Shown here piece by piece: positions 26,559 to 33,774 of a DNA stretch of 64,000 nucleotides. The DNA lies in NCBI GenBank assembly GCA_910589485.1, contig CAJUSW010000002.1, positions 310,001 to 374,000 on the forward strand, given 5' to 3'. The notes beneath the pieces are model-generated. The model did not search any database. It was not told the DNA's origin and saw only the letters and a list, made by a program, of their open reading frames with translations. The DNA comes from an uncultured Duncaniella sp. Lineage in GTDB: Bacteria; Bacteroidota; Bacteroidia; Bacteroidales; Muribaculaceae. The position numbers were made by a program, and so were the translations under genes. Position 1 is the stretch's first letter. Every line of letters begins with the position of its first letter.

Positions 26559-27322
26559 TATACTGAAACCCTCACAGGAATATCCCGTGTCGCGAGGAGG
26601 GTTTTGAGGTCGTGGATGGTGATTTCGCCGTAGTGGAAGATGCTGGCGGCAAGGGCGGCGTCGGCTCCTCCGAGGGTGAGCACGTCGGCTATGTCGGCGG
26701 GACTTCCCGCGCCTCCCGAGGCTATCACGGGGATGGAGAGCGAGGATGTGAGACGGCGGTAGAGGTCGCAGGGGTAGCCCGAGCGGGTGCCGTCGTGATC
26801 CATGGAGGTGAACAGTATCTCTCCGGCTCCGCGCTCCTGGGCCTCGCGGGCCCACTGGAAGAGCTCTCGGTCGGTGAGGCGGGAGCCTCCGTGGGTGGTG
26901 ACGTGCCACAGGCCGTCGTCGCCACTGCGGGCGTCGATGGCTACGACCACAAACTGGCTTCCATACTTGCCGGCTATGTCGCTGATGAGTTGCGGATTTC
27001 TCACAGCCGCGCTGTTGATGGATATTTTATCGGCTCCGGCGTCGAGCAACAAGGCGGCATCATCGAGCGATGATATGCCTCCGCCCACGGTGAAGGGGAT
27101 GTTCACGCGGTCGGCCACGCGCTCCACAAGGCGGGTGAAAGTGCCACGCCCCTCGCGTGAGGCCGAGATGTCGAGATACACCAGCTCATCGGCCCCTTCC
27201 TGAGCGTAGCGGGCACCTAATTCCACCGGATCGCCCACGTCGGCAAGCCCCTCGAAGTTAATGCCTTTCACGGTGCGGCCATTCTTCACGTCGAGGCAGG
27301 GTATGATACGTTTAGTGAGCAT
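26558..27322 (-). CDS. hisF: Imidazole glycerol phosphate synthase cyclase subunit
   Basis: A 254-residue TIM barrel, normal HisF length. Hallmarks: IPCLDVKNGRTVKG at the N terminus (catalytic Asp), FTVGGGISS phosphate loop, AIDARSGDDG (second catalytic Asp region), ILFTSMDHDGTRSG and VIASGGAGS. With HisH it converts PRFAR and ammonia into imidazole glycerol phosphate and AICAR. It overlaps hisA by 11 bp, implying coupled translation. The stop codon lies inside a GTATAG repeat unit. Confidence 0.97.
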   Translation of the reverse strand: MLTKRIIPCLDVKNGRTVKGINFEGLADVGDPVELGARYAQEGADELVYLDISASREGRGTFTRLVERVADRVNIPFTVGGGISSLDDAALLLDAGADKISINSAAVRNPQLISDIAGKYGSQFVVVAIDARSGDDGLWHVTTHGGSRLTDRELFQWAREAQERGAGEILFTSMDHDGTRSGYPCDLYRRLTSSLSIPVIASGGAGSPADIADVLTLGGADAALAASIFHYGEITIHDLKTLLATRDIPVRVSV

Positions 27323-28046
27323 TTTCTGAGAATTTTTGTAGATCGGAAAGAGTGATATGCCCCTCGTAGAGAGCCTTGCCCATGATCACGCGGTGCAGAC
27401 CGAGGGTGTTGAGCCTCTCGATGTCGGCCATAGAGGAGATGCCTCCCGACACGGTGAAGATGATGTCGGGATGGGTGTCGCGCAGGGTGGTGTAGAGGTC
27501 GAAGTTTGGCCCCTGGAGCATGCCGTCGCGCGAGATGTCGGTGACGATTACCTGGGAGAGCCCGAGCGGGCGGAAACGGTGTATGAGGTCGTCGGCGGTG
27601 AGATCCTCCTCATCGGCGGTCCATCCGCTCACGGCAATACGGCCGTCGCGCATATCGGCACCGAGTATCATGGTGTCGCCGCCATACCGGCTGAGCCAAT
27701 GGTTGAACAGCAGAGGCTGGCGGGCGGCCACACTGCCTATAACGGCCCATGAGCCTCCGGCGTTGAACAGGTCGCGCAGGTCCTGGTCGGTCTTCAGGCC
27801 TCCGCCCCACTCGATGTGAGCCCCGTTGACGGCGGCCATCTTCTCGAGGGTGGTGAGCGCCGAGGGGTGGCCGAGGCGTGCGCCGGTGAGATCGACGGCG
27901 TGCACGCGGGTAAAACCGTGGTCGACGAAGCGTTTCACCATGTCGACCGGCGAGGGGGAATAGGTGGTCTGCGAGGCATAATCACCCTTGGTGAGCCTCA
28001 CGCATTTGCCGTCGATAATGTCGATGGCGGGAATTATTTCGATCAT
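27312..28046 (-). CDS. hisA: ProFAR isomerase
   Basis: A 244-residue TIM barrel with HisA signatures: IIPAIDIIDGKCVRLTKGDY (catalytic Asp, phosphate site), IEWGGGLKT, VIVTDISRDGMLQGPN (second catalytic Asp) and VSGGISSMADI. It catalyses the Amadori rearrangement of ProFAR to PRFAR. Its ends overlap hisH by 4 bp and hisF by 11 bp, so hisH-hisA-hisF form a tightly coupled block. Confidence 0.97.
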   Translation of the reverse strand: MIEIIPAIDIIDGKCVRLTKGDYASQTTYSPSPVDMVKRFVDHGFTRVHAVDLTGARLGHPSALTTLEKMAAVNGAHIEWGGGLKTDQDLRDLFNAGGSWAVIGSVAARQPLLFNHWLSRYGGDTMILGADMRDGRIAVSGWTADEEDLTADDLIHRFRPLGLSQVIVTDISRDGMLQGPNFDLYTTLRDTHPDIIFTVSGGISSMADIERLNTLGLHRVIMGKALYEGHITLSDLQKFSENAH

Positions 28047-28636
28047 AGCTGGAGGAAGTTTCTGAGGATTCGTTCACCCACGTCGCCACTCTTTTCGGGG
28101 TGGAACTGGGTGCCGTAGAAGTTTTCATATTTGAGTGCCGCGCTGAACATCATCCCCTCCTCGCCGAAGCGGGTGGTGGCGATGGTGTCGGGGCACAGGT
28201 GGGCGAAATAGGAGTGGACAAAGTAGACGTAGGAGCCGGGGGCAATCCCCTTGAACAGTCCTTTCTCGAGATTGTGGATGGAGTTCCAGCCCATGTGTGG
28301 CACCTTGTCGGCCGGGCCGGGGGTGAAACGGCGCACGTGGGCGTCGAATATTCCGAGACCCTCGGCGTTCCCCTCGGCTGTGTCGCGACACATCATCTGC
28401 ATCCCCACGCATATGCCCAGCACCGGCCGGCGCAGGTCGCGGATCACGCTGTCGAGTCCCGACTGGCGCAGACGGGCGAGGGCTTCGCCACAATGGCCCA
28501 CACCGGGGAGCAACACGCGGTCGGCCCGGCGTATGGTGTCGGGGTCGGCTGTGAGTGTCCATTCGGCCCCTATGCGGGAGAGGGCGTTCTCGACCGAGCG
28601 GAGGTTGCCTGTGGAATAATCTATAATTGCTACCAT
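28043..28636 (-). CDS. hisH: Imidazole glycerol phosphate synthase glutaminase subunit
   Basis: A 197-residue class I glutamine amidotransferase with DYSTGNLRSVENAL at the N terminus, nucleophile elbow VLGICVGMQ (catalytic Cys) and the His-Glu pair in GTQFHPEKSG. It feeds ammonia from glutamine to HisF. The start ATG at 28636 is separated from the hisC-hisB fusion by a 64-bp gap filled with octamer repeats; its stop overlaps hisA. Confidence 0.96.
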   Translation of the reverse strand: MVAIIDYSTGNLRSVENALSRIGAEWTLTADPDTIRRADRVLLPGVGHCGEALARLRQSGLDSVIRDLRRPVLGICVGMQMMCRDTAEGNAEGLGIFDAHVRRFTPGPADKVPHMGWNSIHNLEKGLFKGIAPGSYVYFVHSYFAHLCPDTIATTRFGEEGMMFSAALKYENFYGTQFHPEKSGDVGERILRNFLQL

Positions 28637-28646
28637 ATATTTATGG

Positions 28647-28678
28647 GTTTATAGGTTTAGGGGTTTATAAGTTTAGGG
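28647..28678. repeat. Octamer repeat (GTTTATAR/GTTTAGGG) in the hisH/hisC-B gap
   Basis: Four octamers in exact register: GTTTATAG, GTTTAGGG, GTTTATAA, GTTTAGGG. Same family as the ferritin-downstream array at 6880-6951. It occupies half of the 64-bp gap. Confidence 0.85.
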
Positions 28679-28700
28679 GCATTTTATATTATCCCCGATA

Positions 28701-30353
28701 TCATATTATGCCCTTGGAGGAGGGGAGGGTGTAGTGGAACGGGTCACGGCGTATGGCCATCTTGAGGGCGCGGGCTGTGGCCTTGAATATCCCCTCGATG
28801 ATGTGATGGCAATTTTCGCCGGTGGCCGAGATGTGGAGGTTGGCGCGTAGGGCCGAGGCGAGCGACTGGAAGAAGTGGCTGTACATCTCGGTGGGGGTGT
28901 CGCCCACATATTCGCGGTTGAGTGTCACGTCCCACTTGAAGTCGATGCGTCCGCCAAGGTCGATCAGCACCATTGCCCGGCTCTCATCCATGGGGAGCAC
29001 GAAACCGTAACGCTCTATTCCGCGCTTGTCGCCGAGGGCAGTGCGTATGGCATCGCCGAGAGCAATGGCAACATCCTCCATCGAGTGGTGCTCATCTACC
29101 TGAAGGTCGCCACGGCAGATGATGTCGAGGGCGAAACCTCCGTGATGGGGTAGTTGCGAGAGCATGTGGTCGAAGAATTTCAGCCCCGTGTCGATCACCG
29201 AAGCCGACGGGTCGCCGTCGAGGTCGAGCACGATCTCTATGTCGGTCTCCGAGGTGCGTCGCCTAACTTCGGCCCGGCGCGGGCTGAGGGTGAGGCTATC
29301 GGTGCCGGAGGTCGCGATGTCGGCGTTGCAGTATTCAGCCACGGCCTTGAGCATACGGTCGTTTTCGGAGCGTGTGCCGATGGTGATGCGGAGCATCCCT
29401 GAGCAGTGGGGCACACGGGTGCGGTTGCGAACCAGCACGCCACGGCCCACGAGGAAATCATACAGCCCGTCGGCATCCGCTACTTTCACAAGCAGAAAAT
29501 TGGCATCGGAATGATACACACGCTCCACGCACGGAAGCCGGTCGAGGCTTTCGGCCACGCGGGCTCGTTCGGTCTTGACCATCTCCACCTGAGCTGAGAT
29601 GTCGCGGTCGAGCTGGCGCATGATCTCGCGTTGGGTGGGTCCGTTGAGGTTGTAGGGATACTTTACGTTGGCAAATATCGCGGCGATGTGCGGGTCGGCA
29701 AAGGCCATACCCACTCGCAGGTTGGCCAGACCCCACGCCTTGGAGAATGTCTGTAGGACTATGATATTGGGGTGTGATGCTATGAGCGGTAGGGCCGAGG
29801 GATAGGGGGAGAAATCGATATATGCCTCATCCACTGCCACTATGCCGTCGAAATTCTCGGCAAGCCTCAGAATATCCTCGGGAGGCACGGCAAGTCCGGT
29901 GGGATTGTTGGGCGAGCATACCCATATCACTTTGGTGTGTGAGTCCACGGCTTTGAGGATCTCATCGACCGGAAAGGCGAAGTCGGGCCCCGGTGCCACC
30001 TCGCGGTATTCAACATTGTTGATGGCTGCCGCCACGGAATACACGCCATAGGTGGGTGACATGGCCAGCACATTGTCAATGCCCGGCTCGCAGAATATAC
30101 GGTAGATGAGGTCGATGGCCTCGTCACTGCCGGCTCCGCCTATGAACACGGTGGAGGGATCCACCCCCTTCAGCTCCCCTATGCGTTGCTTCAACTGTCG
30201 GTGACGGGGATCGGGGTAGCGGTTGAAACCGGTGTGAAACGGTGATTCGTTAGCGTCGATGAATACGCTTATATCGCCCCCCTTGAACTCATCGCGTGCG
30301 GTGGAGTAGGGGCTCAGGGCCAGGATATTTGGACGGACGTACTTAAGTGGCAT
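28701..30353 (-). CDS. HisC-HisB fusion: histidinol-phosphate aminotransferase / IGP dehydratase
   Basis: A 550-residue fusion. Residues 1-345 form a fold-type I PLP aminotransferase of the HisC family (VFIDANESPF, VCSPNNPTG, VDEAYIDFS, QTFSKAWGLANLRVG with the PLP Lys, RNRTRVPHCSGMLRITIG). After a short linker, residues from about 363 form imidazoleglycerol-phosphate dehydratase (RRAEVRRRTSETDIEI, FFDHMLSQLPHHGG, EHHSMEDVAIALG, GENCHHIIEGIFKATARAL), the HisB C-terminal activity. These catalyse consecutive steps: dehydration to imidazole acetol phosphate, then transamination. The histidinol-phosphatase domain that often accompanies HisB is absent. The reading frame is open throughout, so this is a true gene fusion in the sequence given. 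Confidence 0.94.
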   Translation of the reverse strand: MPLKYVRPNILALSPYSTARDEFKGGDISVFIDANESPFHTGFNRYPDPRHRQLKQRIGELKGVDPSTVFIGGAGSDEAIDLIYRIFCEPGIDNVLAMSPTYGVYSVAAAINNVEYREVAPGPDFAFPVDEILKAVDSHTKVIWVCSPNNPTGLAVPPEDILRLAENFDGIVAVDEAYIDFSPYPSALPLIASHPNIIVLQTFSKAWGLANLRVGMAFADPHIAAIFANVKYPYNLNGPTQREIMRQLDRDISAQVEMVKTERARVAESLDRLPCVERVYHSDANFLLVKVADADGLYDFLVGRGVLVRNRTRVPHCSGMLRITIGTRSENDRMLKAVAEYCNADIATSGTDSLTLSPRRAEVRRRTSETDIEIVLDLDGDPSASVIDTGLKFFDHMLSQLPHHGGFALDIICRGDLQVDEHHSMEDVAIALGDAIRTALGDKRGIERYGFVLPMDESRAMVLIDLGGRIDFKWDVTLNREYVGDTPTEMYSHFFQSLASALRANLHISATGENCHHIIEGIFKATARALKMAIRRDPFHYTLPSSKGII

Positions 30354-30372
30354 CTTGATTTCGTTCTAAAAC

Positions 30373-30400
30373 TCTATACTCTATACTTTCTACTCTATAC
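30373..30400. repeat. TCTATAC heptamer repeat overlapping the hisD stop
   Basis: Four heptamers in register (TCTATAC, TCTATAC, TTTCTAC, TCTATAC), i.e. the complement of the GTATAGA unit in the hisF/hisIE gap. The last base touches the hisD TAG stop (30400-30402). Confidence 0.85.
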
Positions 30401-31674
30401 TATCCCAATCTCACCGTAACAGCCGCGGCGTGGGCGTCGAGCCCCTCGGCAGTGGCCATGGCGGTGATCACGGGGGCGAGGGACCGGAGGCCGTCGGCGG
30501 TAAGTTCCTGGAATGTGATCTTGCGCATATAGCTGTCGATGTTAACTCCGCTCATTGACCGCGCCCATCCGCCGGTTGGGAGGGTGTGGTTGGTGCCTGA
30601 TGCGTAGTCGCCCGCGCTCTCGGGGGAATAATTGCCTATGAACACGCTTCCTGCCGATGTGATGTGGGACGCTACATCCCAGGGATCGGACATTGAGATA
30701 ATGAGGTGTTCCGAGGCATAGAGGTTGGCAAATTCGGTCATATCCTCGCGCGAGGGGAGTACTATGATGCGGCTGCGGGAGAGCGAGCCTTCCACCAGCT
30801 CTCGGCGTGACAGCAGAGCTGTCTGGCGCTCCACCTCCTCAGCCACGGCCGATGCGAGCCGGGGCGAATCGCACAGGGCGATGGCCTGGCTGTCGGGGCC
30901 GTGTTCGGCCTGCGAGAGCATATCGGCGGCCACAAATGCCGGCGAGGCGGTGGCATCGGCCATGATCATCACCTCGCTCGGACCTGCCGGCATGTCGATG
31001 GCCGTCACGGTCGAGACGAGCTGTTTGGCCTTGGTGACGAAACGGTTGCCGGGTCCGAATATCTTGTCAACCCGCGCGATGGATTCGGTGCCGTAGGCCA
31101 TGGCGGCGATAGCCTGTGCTCCTCCCACCTTATATACACGATCCACTCCGGCCACGCGGGCGGCATAGAGGATCTCGGGCGAGATGGGGTGTGAGCCTGA
31201 GGCGGGGGTACACATTATCACCTCGGGGCATCCGGCCAGACGGGCAGGGATGGCGAGCATCAGCACCGTGGAGAACAGCGGGGCCCGTCCGCCGGGGATG
31301 TAAAGTCCCACGCGCTGAATGGGCACGGCGCGTTGCATGCACCGCACACCGGGAGCGGTCTCCACCTCTACCGGTGCCGGGAGCTGGGCGCGGTGGAAAG
31401 CCGAGATATTGGCGGCGGCCGAGTCGATGGCGCGGGCCACTTCGGCCGGTACGCGCGCTATGGCCTCGGCGATCTCTTCGTCCGATACAAGCAGGGAGTC
31501 GATCTCTGCTCCGTCAAATTGCCGTGCATAGTCGCGCAGGGCCTTGTCGCCCCCCTCGCGCACTCCGGCAACTATCCGTTCCACGGCCTCGGTGACCTGC
31601 GGATCATCGGCCGGAATATTTCGGGCGGTGAGAGCCGTCCATTCTTTTCTCTCAGGATTTATTATGATATTCAT
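30400..31674 (-). CDS. hisD: Histidinol dehydrogenase
   Basis: A 424-residue HisD with GLYIPGGRAPLFSTVLM, KVGGAQAIAAMAYGTES, IFGPGNRFVTKAKQLV, MPAGPSEVMI, LSQAEHGPDSQA (zinc and catalytic residues) and the C-terminal NHTLPTGGWARSMSGV. It oxidises histidinol to histidine in two NAD-dependent steps at a zinc site. It lies 10 bp after hisG. Full length, no defects seen. Confidence 0.97.
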   Translation of the reverse strand: MNIIINPERKEWTALTARNIPADDPQVTEAVERIVAGVREGGDKALRDYARQFDGAEIDSLLVSDEEIAEAIARVPAEVARAIDSAAANISAFHRAQLPAPVEVETAPGVRCMQRAVPIQRVGLYIPGGRAPLFSTVLMLAIPARLAGCPEVIMCTPASGSHPISPEILYAARVAGVDRVYKVGGAQAIAAMAYGTESIARVDKIFGPGNRFVTKAKQLVSTVTAIDMPAGPSEVMIMADATASPAFVAADMLSQAEHGPDSQAIALCDSPRLASAVAEEVERQTALLSRRELVEGSLSRSRIIVLPSREDMTEFANLYASEHLIISMSDPWDVASHITSAGSVFIGNYSPESAGDYASGTNHTLPTGGWARSMSGVNIDSYMRKITFQELTADGLRSLAPVITAMATAEGLDAHAAAVTVRLG

Positions 31675-31684
31675 TGTGTCGTGG

Positions 31685-32536
31685 CTATCTGATTATATTT
31701 TCGAGGTTGAGGATGAGGATGTCCTCGGCACCTATCTCCTTCAGCTGTTCTATCTTCTCCCACAGCTCGCTTTCGGGGATCACCACGTGGAGCGAGCACC
31801 ATTCGGGATCGGTGAGCGGAAGCAGAGTGGGGCTCTTCATGCCCGGGAGTATCTTCACGGCCTGGTCCACAGCGGTGCGGGGCAGGTTCATCAGCACATA
31901 CTTCATGCCACGGCTGTCGAGGATGGAGTTGAGGCGGAATTTCAGTTTGTCCAGATCGGCTCGCTTCTCCTCGGGAAGATCGGGGGTAGCTATCAGAACG
32001 GCTTCGGAGAAAAATACCTGCTCCACCTCGCGCAGACCGTTCTGTATGAGAGTCCCGCCCGAGGATACGATGTCAAAAATAGCGTCGGACATACCTACGG
32101 CCGGGGCGATCTCCACCGATCCGGCTATTTCGTGTATCTCGGCCGAGATACCGTTTTCCGCGAAGAAAGTCCTAAGGATATTGGGATAGGATGTGGCTAT
32201 GCGACGTCCGTTGAGCCATTCGGTACCGGTATATTCCACCTCGCGGGGCACTGCGATGGAGATGCGGCATGCCCCGAAGCCCAGGGGCAATATCTCCTCC
32301 ACTTTCTCCCCCTTCTCGGTGATCTCATTCATCCCCACGATGCCTATGTCGGCTACACCCATGGCCACAGCCTGTGGGATATCGTCGTCGCGGAGATATA
32401 GTATCTCCATGGGGAATCCCTTGGCTTTAGTGATCAGTTTGCGGTTGCCCGACGATGCGCTTATGCCGGCATCGGCAAGGAGGTCCATACTTTGTTCGTT
32501 TAATCGGCCCTTGGCCTGTATAGCTATCTTAAGCAT
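31685..32536 (-). CDS. hisG: ATP phosphoribosyltransferase, long form
   Basis: The ATG at 32536 (MLKIAIQAKGRLNEQ) gives 283 residues, the size of the long HisG with a C-terminal ACT-like regulatory domain, normally feedback-inhibited by histidine. An upstream in-frame start at 32578 is rejected because it would lie within the attenuator terminator hairpin. Landmarks: MGVADIGIVGMNEI, ATSYPNILRTFF, GSVEIAPAVGMSDAIFDIVSSGGTL (phosphoribosyl-binding) and the C-terminal YVLMNLPRTAVDQAVKILPG. It catalyses the first, committed step. It is the first structural gene, preceded by a leader-peptide attenuator. Confidence 0.96.
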   Translation of the reverse strand: MLKIAIQAKGRLNEQSMDLLADAGISASSGNRKLITKAKGFPMEILYLRDDDIPQAVAMGVADIGIVGMNEITEKGEKVEEILPLGFGACRISIAVPREVEYTGTEWLNGRRIATSYPNILRTFFAENGISAEIHEIAGSVEIAPAVGMSDAIFDIVSSGGTLIQNGLREVEQVFFSEAVLIATPDLPEEKRADLDKLKFRLNSILDSRGMKYVLMNLPRTAVDQAVKILPGMKSPTLLPLTDPEWCSLHVVIPESELWEKIEQLKEIGAEDILILNLENIIR

Positions 32537-32559
32537 GTTGTTTTGATAAGTTGGTACAC

Positions 32560-32593
32560 AAAAAAAATGATTGCCCACAGTGTGAAGGCAATC
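32560..32593 (-). terminator. his attenuator terminator with overlapping antiterminator
   Basis: On the minus strand GATTGCC (32593-32587) pairs with GGCAATC (32575-32569), with a further CAC/GTG inside, followed by ATTTTTTTT (T8 at 32567-32560), 23 bases before the hisG ATG. A second GGCAATC lies inside the leader peptide frame (32664-32658) and can take the GATTGCC strand instead; that pairing extends by ATAT/ATAT after one mismatch, making an antiterminator at least as long as the terminator. Confidence 0.88.
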
Positions 32594-32645
32594 AATATGA
32601 AGTAATAATAAAATGCGAAAAGGGGTATAATAGTTTTGCCTGATA

Positions 32646-32702
32646 TCACACTATATGGATTGCCGACTGCACATGATGATGGTGGCCATGATGGAGAGTC
32701 AT
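32646..32702 (-). CDS. hisL: his operon leader peptide, 7 His in 18 residues
   Basis: A small ORF ATG(32702)...TGA(32646) encoding MTLHHGHHHHVQSAIHIV, with histidine at positions 4, 5, 7-10 and 16. It lies between the his promoter and a terminator before hisG. This is the classic layout of transcription attenuation: scarce charged tRNA-His would stall the ribosome on the His codons and let the downstream strand (GGCAATC, codons 13-15) capture the terminator's 5' arm. A possible opposing pairing, CCGAC (32724-32720) with GTCGG (32667-32663), could favour termination when the leader is not being translated with stalling. The peptide itself likely has no other function. Confidence 0.9.
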   Translation of the reverse strand: MTLHHGHHHHVQSAIHIV

Positions 32703-32785
32703 GACTGCCGATGCATTATGTCGGTTAGTGCGATACATATAACTATAAAAACAATCGTGTGTTGAGGTTTTGTTTTATACGGCCT

Positions 32786-32819
32786 CAAAAGTACAACAAA
32801 TTTATGGTAAAATCGCAAT
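32786..32819 (-). promoter_or_regulatory. his operon promoter
   Basis: TACTTTTG (32793-32786) fits the -7 box; a weak AATTG (32820-32816) lies 22 bp upstream. A start near 32782 gives about 80 nt before the leader peptide and about 246 nt before hisG. Confidence 0.6.
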
Positions 32820-32931
32820 TGAGAATACAAAATGATATCGGATTAACGATTTTTAAAAGATTCGATGTGGATATGACGACATTATCGCACCATTTCATGC
32901 GTGATGTGCTCATATCTTTGCGGAAAAAACT

Positions 32932-32972
32932 TCCCCCGCACACCTGACTTGCGGGAGCTGGTATGCGGGGGA
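32932..32972 (-). terminator. Terminator of the pheT-yebC operon
   Basis: TCCCCCGCA (32932-32940) pairs with TGCGGGGGA (32964-32972) with inner ACC/GGT; on the minus strand AAGTTTTTTCC follows. It lies 25 bp after the yebC stop. Confidence 0.75.
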
Positions 32973-32997
32973 GTGATGGGGGTTGATGGTGGCGTGA

Positions 32998-33738
32998 TTA
33001 TTCGCCGTCCTCCTCTTTCATGTTGTGGAATACGTTCTGAACGTCCTCGTCCTCTTCAATCTTCTCGAGGAGCTTCTCGATAGCTGCGCGCTGGTCGGGA
33101 GTAACCTCCTTGAGATCGTTGGGGATGCGCTCAAACTCTGAGGAAATGATCTCGAAACCGTTGTCCTCGAGGTACTTCTGGATATTGGCATACTCCTCGA
33201 AAGCACCGTAGAGTACAATCTGCTCGTTGCCGTCCTCATCCTCATCGTGGCCGAGTTCGTCCACGCCATAGTCGATGAGCTCGAGCTCGAGGTCGTCGAG
33301 CGACACACCGTCCTTGGGCTGGATCTTGAACACGCTCTTGTGATCGAAAAGGAATGTGAGCGAGCCCTGGGTGCCGAGCGAACCGCCGTGCTTGGTGAAA
33401 TAGGAGCGAACGTTGGCTACGGTGCGGGTATTGTTATCGGTGGCAGCTTCCACGAAGATAGCAATGCCGTGGGGGCCGTATCCCTCGTAGGTGATCTCCT
33501 TGTAGTCGCCGGCATCCTTATCGGTAGCCTTCTTGATGGCGCGTTCCACGGTGTCCTTGGGCATGTTGGCAGCCTTGGCGTTCTGCATGAGGGCGCGTAG
33601 GCGGGGGTTGGTGGAGGGATCGGGACCGCCGGCCTTTGCGGCGATGGTGATTTCCTTGCCTATGCGGGTGAATGTACGGGACATGTTGCCCCAGCGTTTC
33701 AGCTTGCGTGCTTTACGGTATTCAAATGCTCTTCCCAT
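32998..33738 (-). CDS. YebC/PmpR (TACO1) family protein
   Basis: A 246-residue YebC-family protein: N-terminal GRAFEYRKARKLKRWGNMSRTFTRIGKEI, then DPSTNPRLRALMQNAKAANMPKD, ITYEGYGPHGIAIFVE and the acidic C terminus. The family was long called a transcription regulator; recent work links it to translation of proline-rich stretches on the ribosome. The start region GRAFEYRK fits the Bacteroidetes form. It begins 36 bp after pheT and shares its transcript; a strong terminator follows. Confidence 0.93.
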   Translation of the reverse strand: MGRAFEYRKARKLKRWGNMSRTFTRIGKEITIAAKAGGPDPSTNPRLRALMQNAKAANMPKDTVERAIKKATDKDAGDYKEITYEGYGPHGIAIFVEAATDNNTRTVANVRSYFTKHGGSLGTQGSLTFLFDHKSVFKIQPKDGVSLDDLELELIDYGVDELGHDEDEDGNEQIVLYGAFEEYANIQKYLEDNGFEIISSEFERIPNDLKEVTPDQRAAIEKLLEKIEEDEDVQNVFHNMKEEDGE

Positions 33739-33774
33739 TGTAGAGAGTTTATATTGTGTTTATTGATTGATCGA

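Larger units (their letters stand above)
32537..32997. other. his leader and yebC/his intergenic region
   Basis: This 461-bp span holds, in order on the plus coordinate, the attenuator, leader peptide and his promoter, then an AT-rich stretch (about 32820-32925) where I see nothing definite, and finally the yebC terminator. Confidence 0.7.

Noticed and set aside
32537..32578. Upstream start for hisG at 32578
   Set aside because: It would lie within the terminator hairpin and T-run of the attenuator; the ATG at 32536 begins the conserved HisG sequence.
32913..32920. Plus-strand TATCTTTG resembling a -7 box
   Set aside because: No -33 box about 20 bp upstream, and the only thing downstream is the yebC terminator.
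32759..32947. 62-codon plus-strand ORF between his leader and yebC
   Set aside because: It overlaps the his promoter and the AT-rich spacer, has no recognisable product and no suitable start context.
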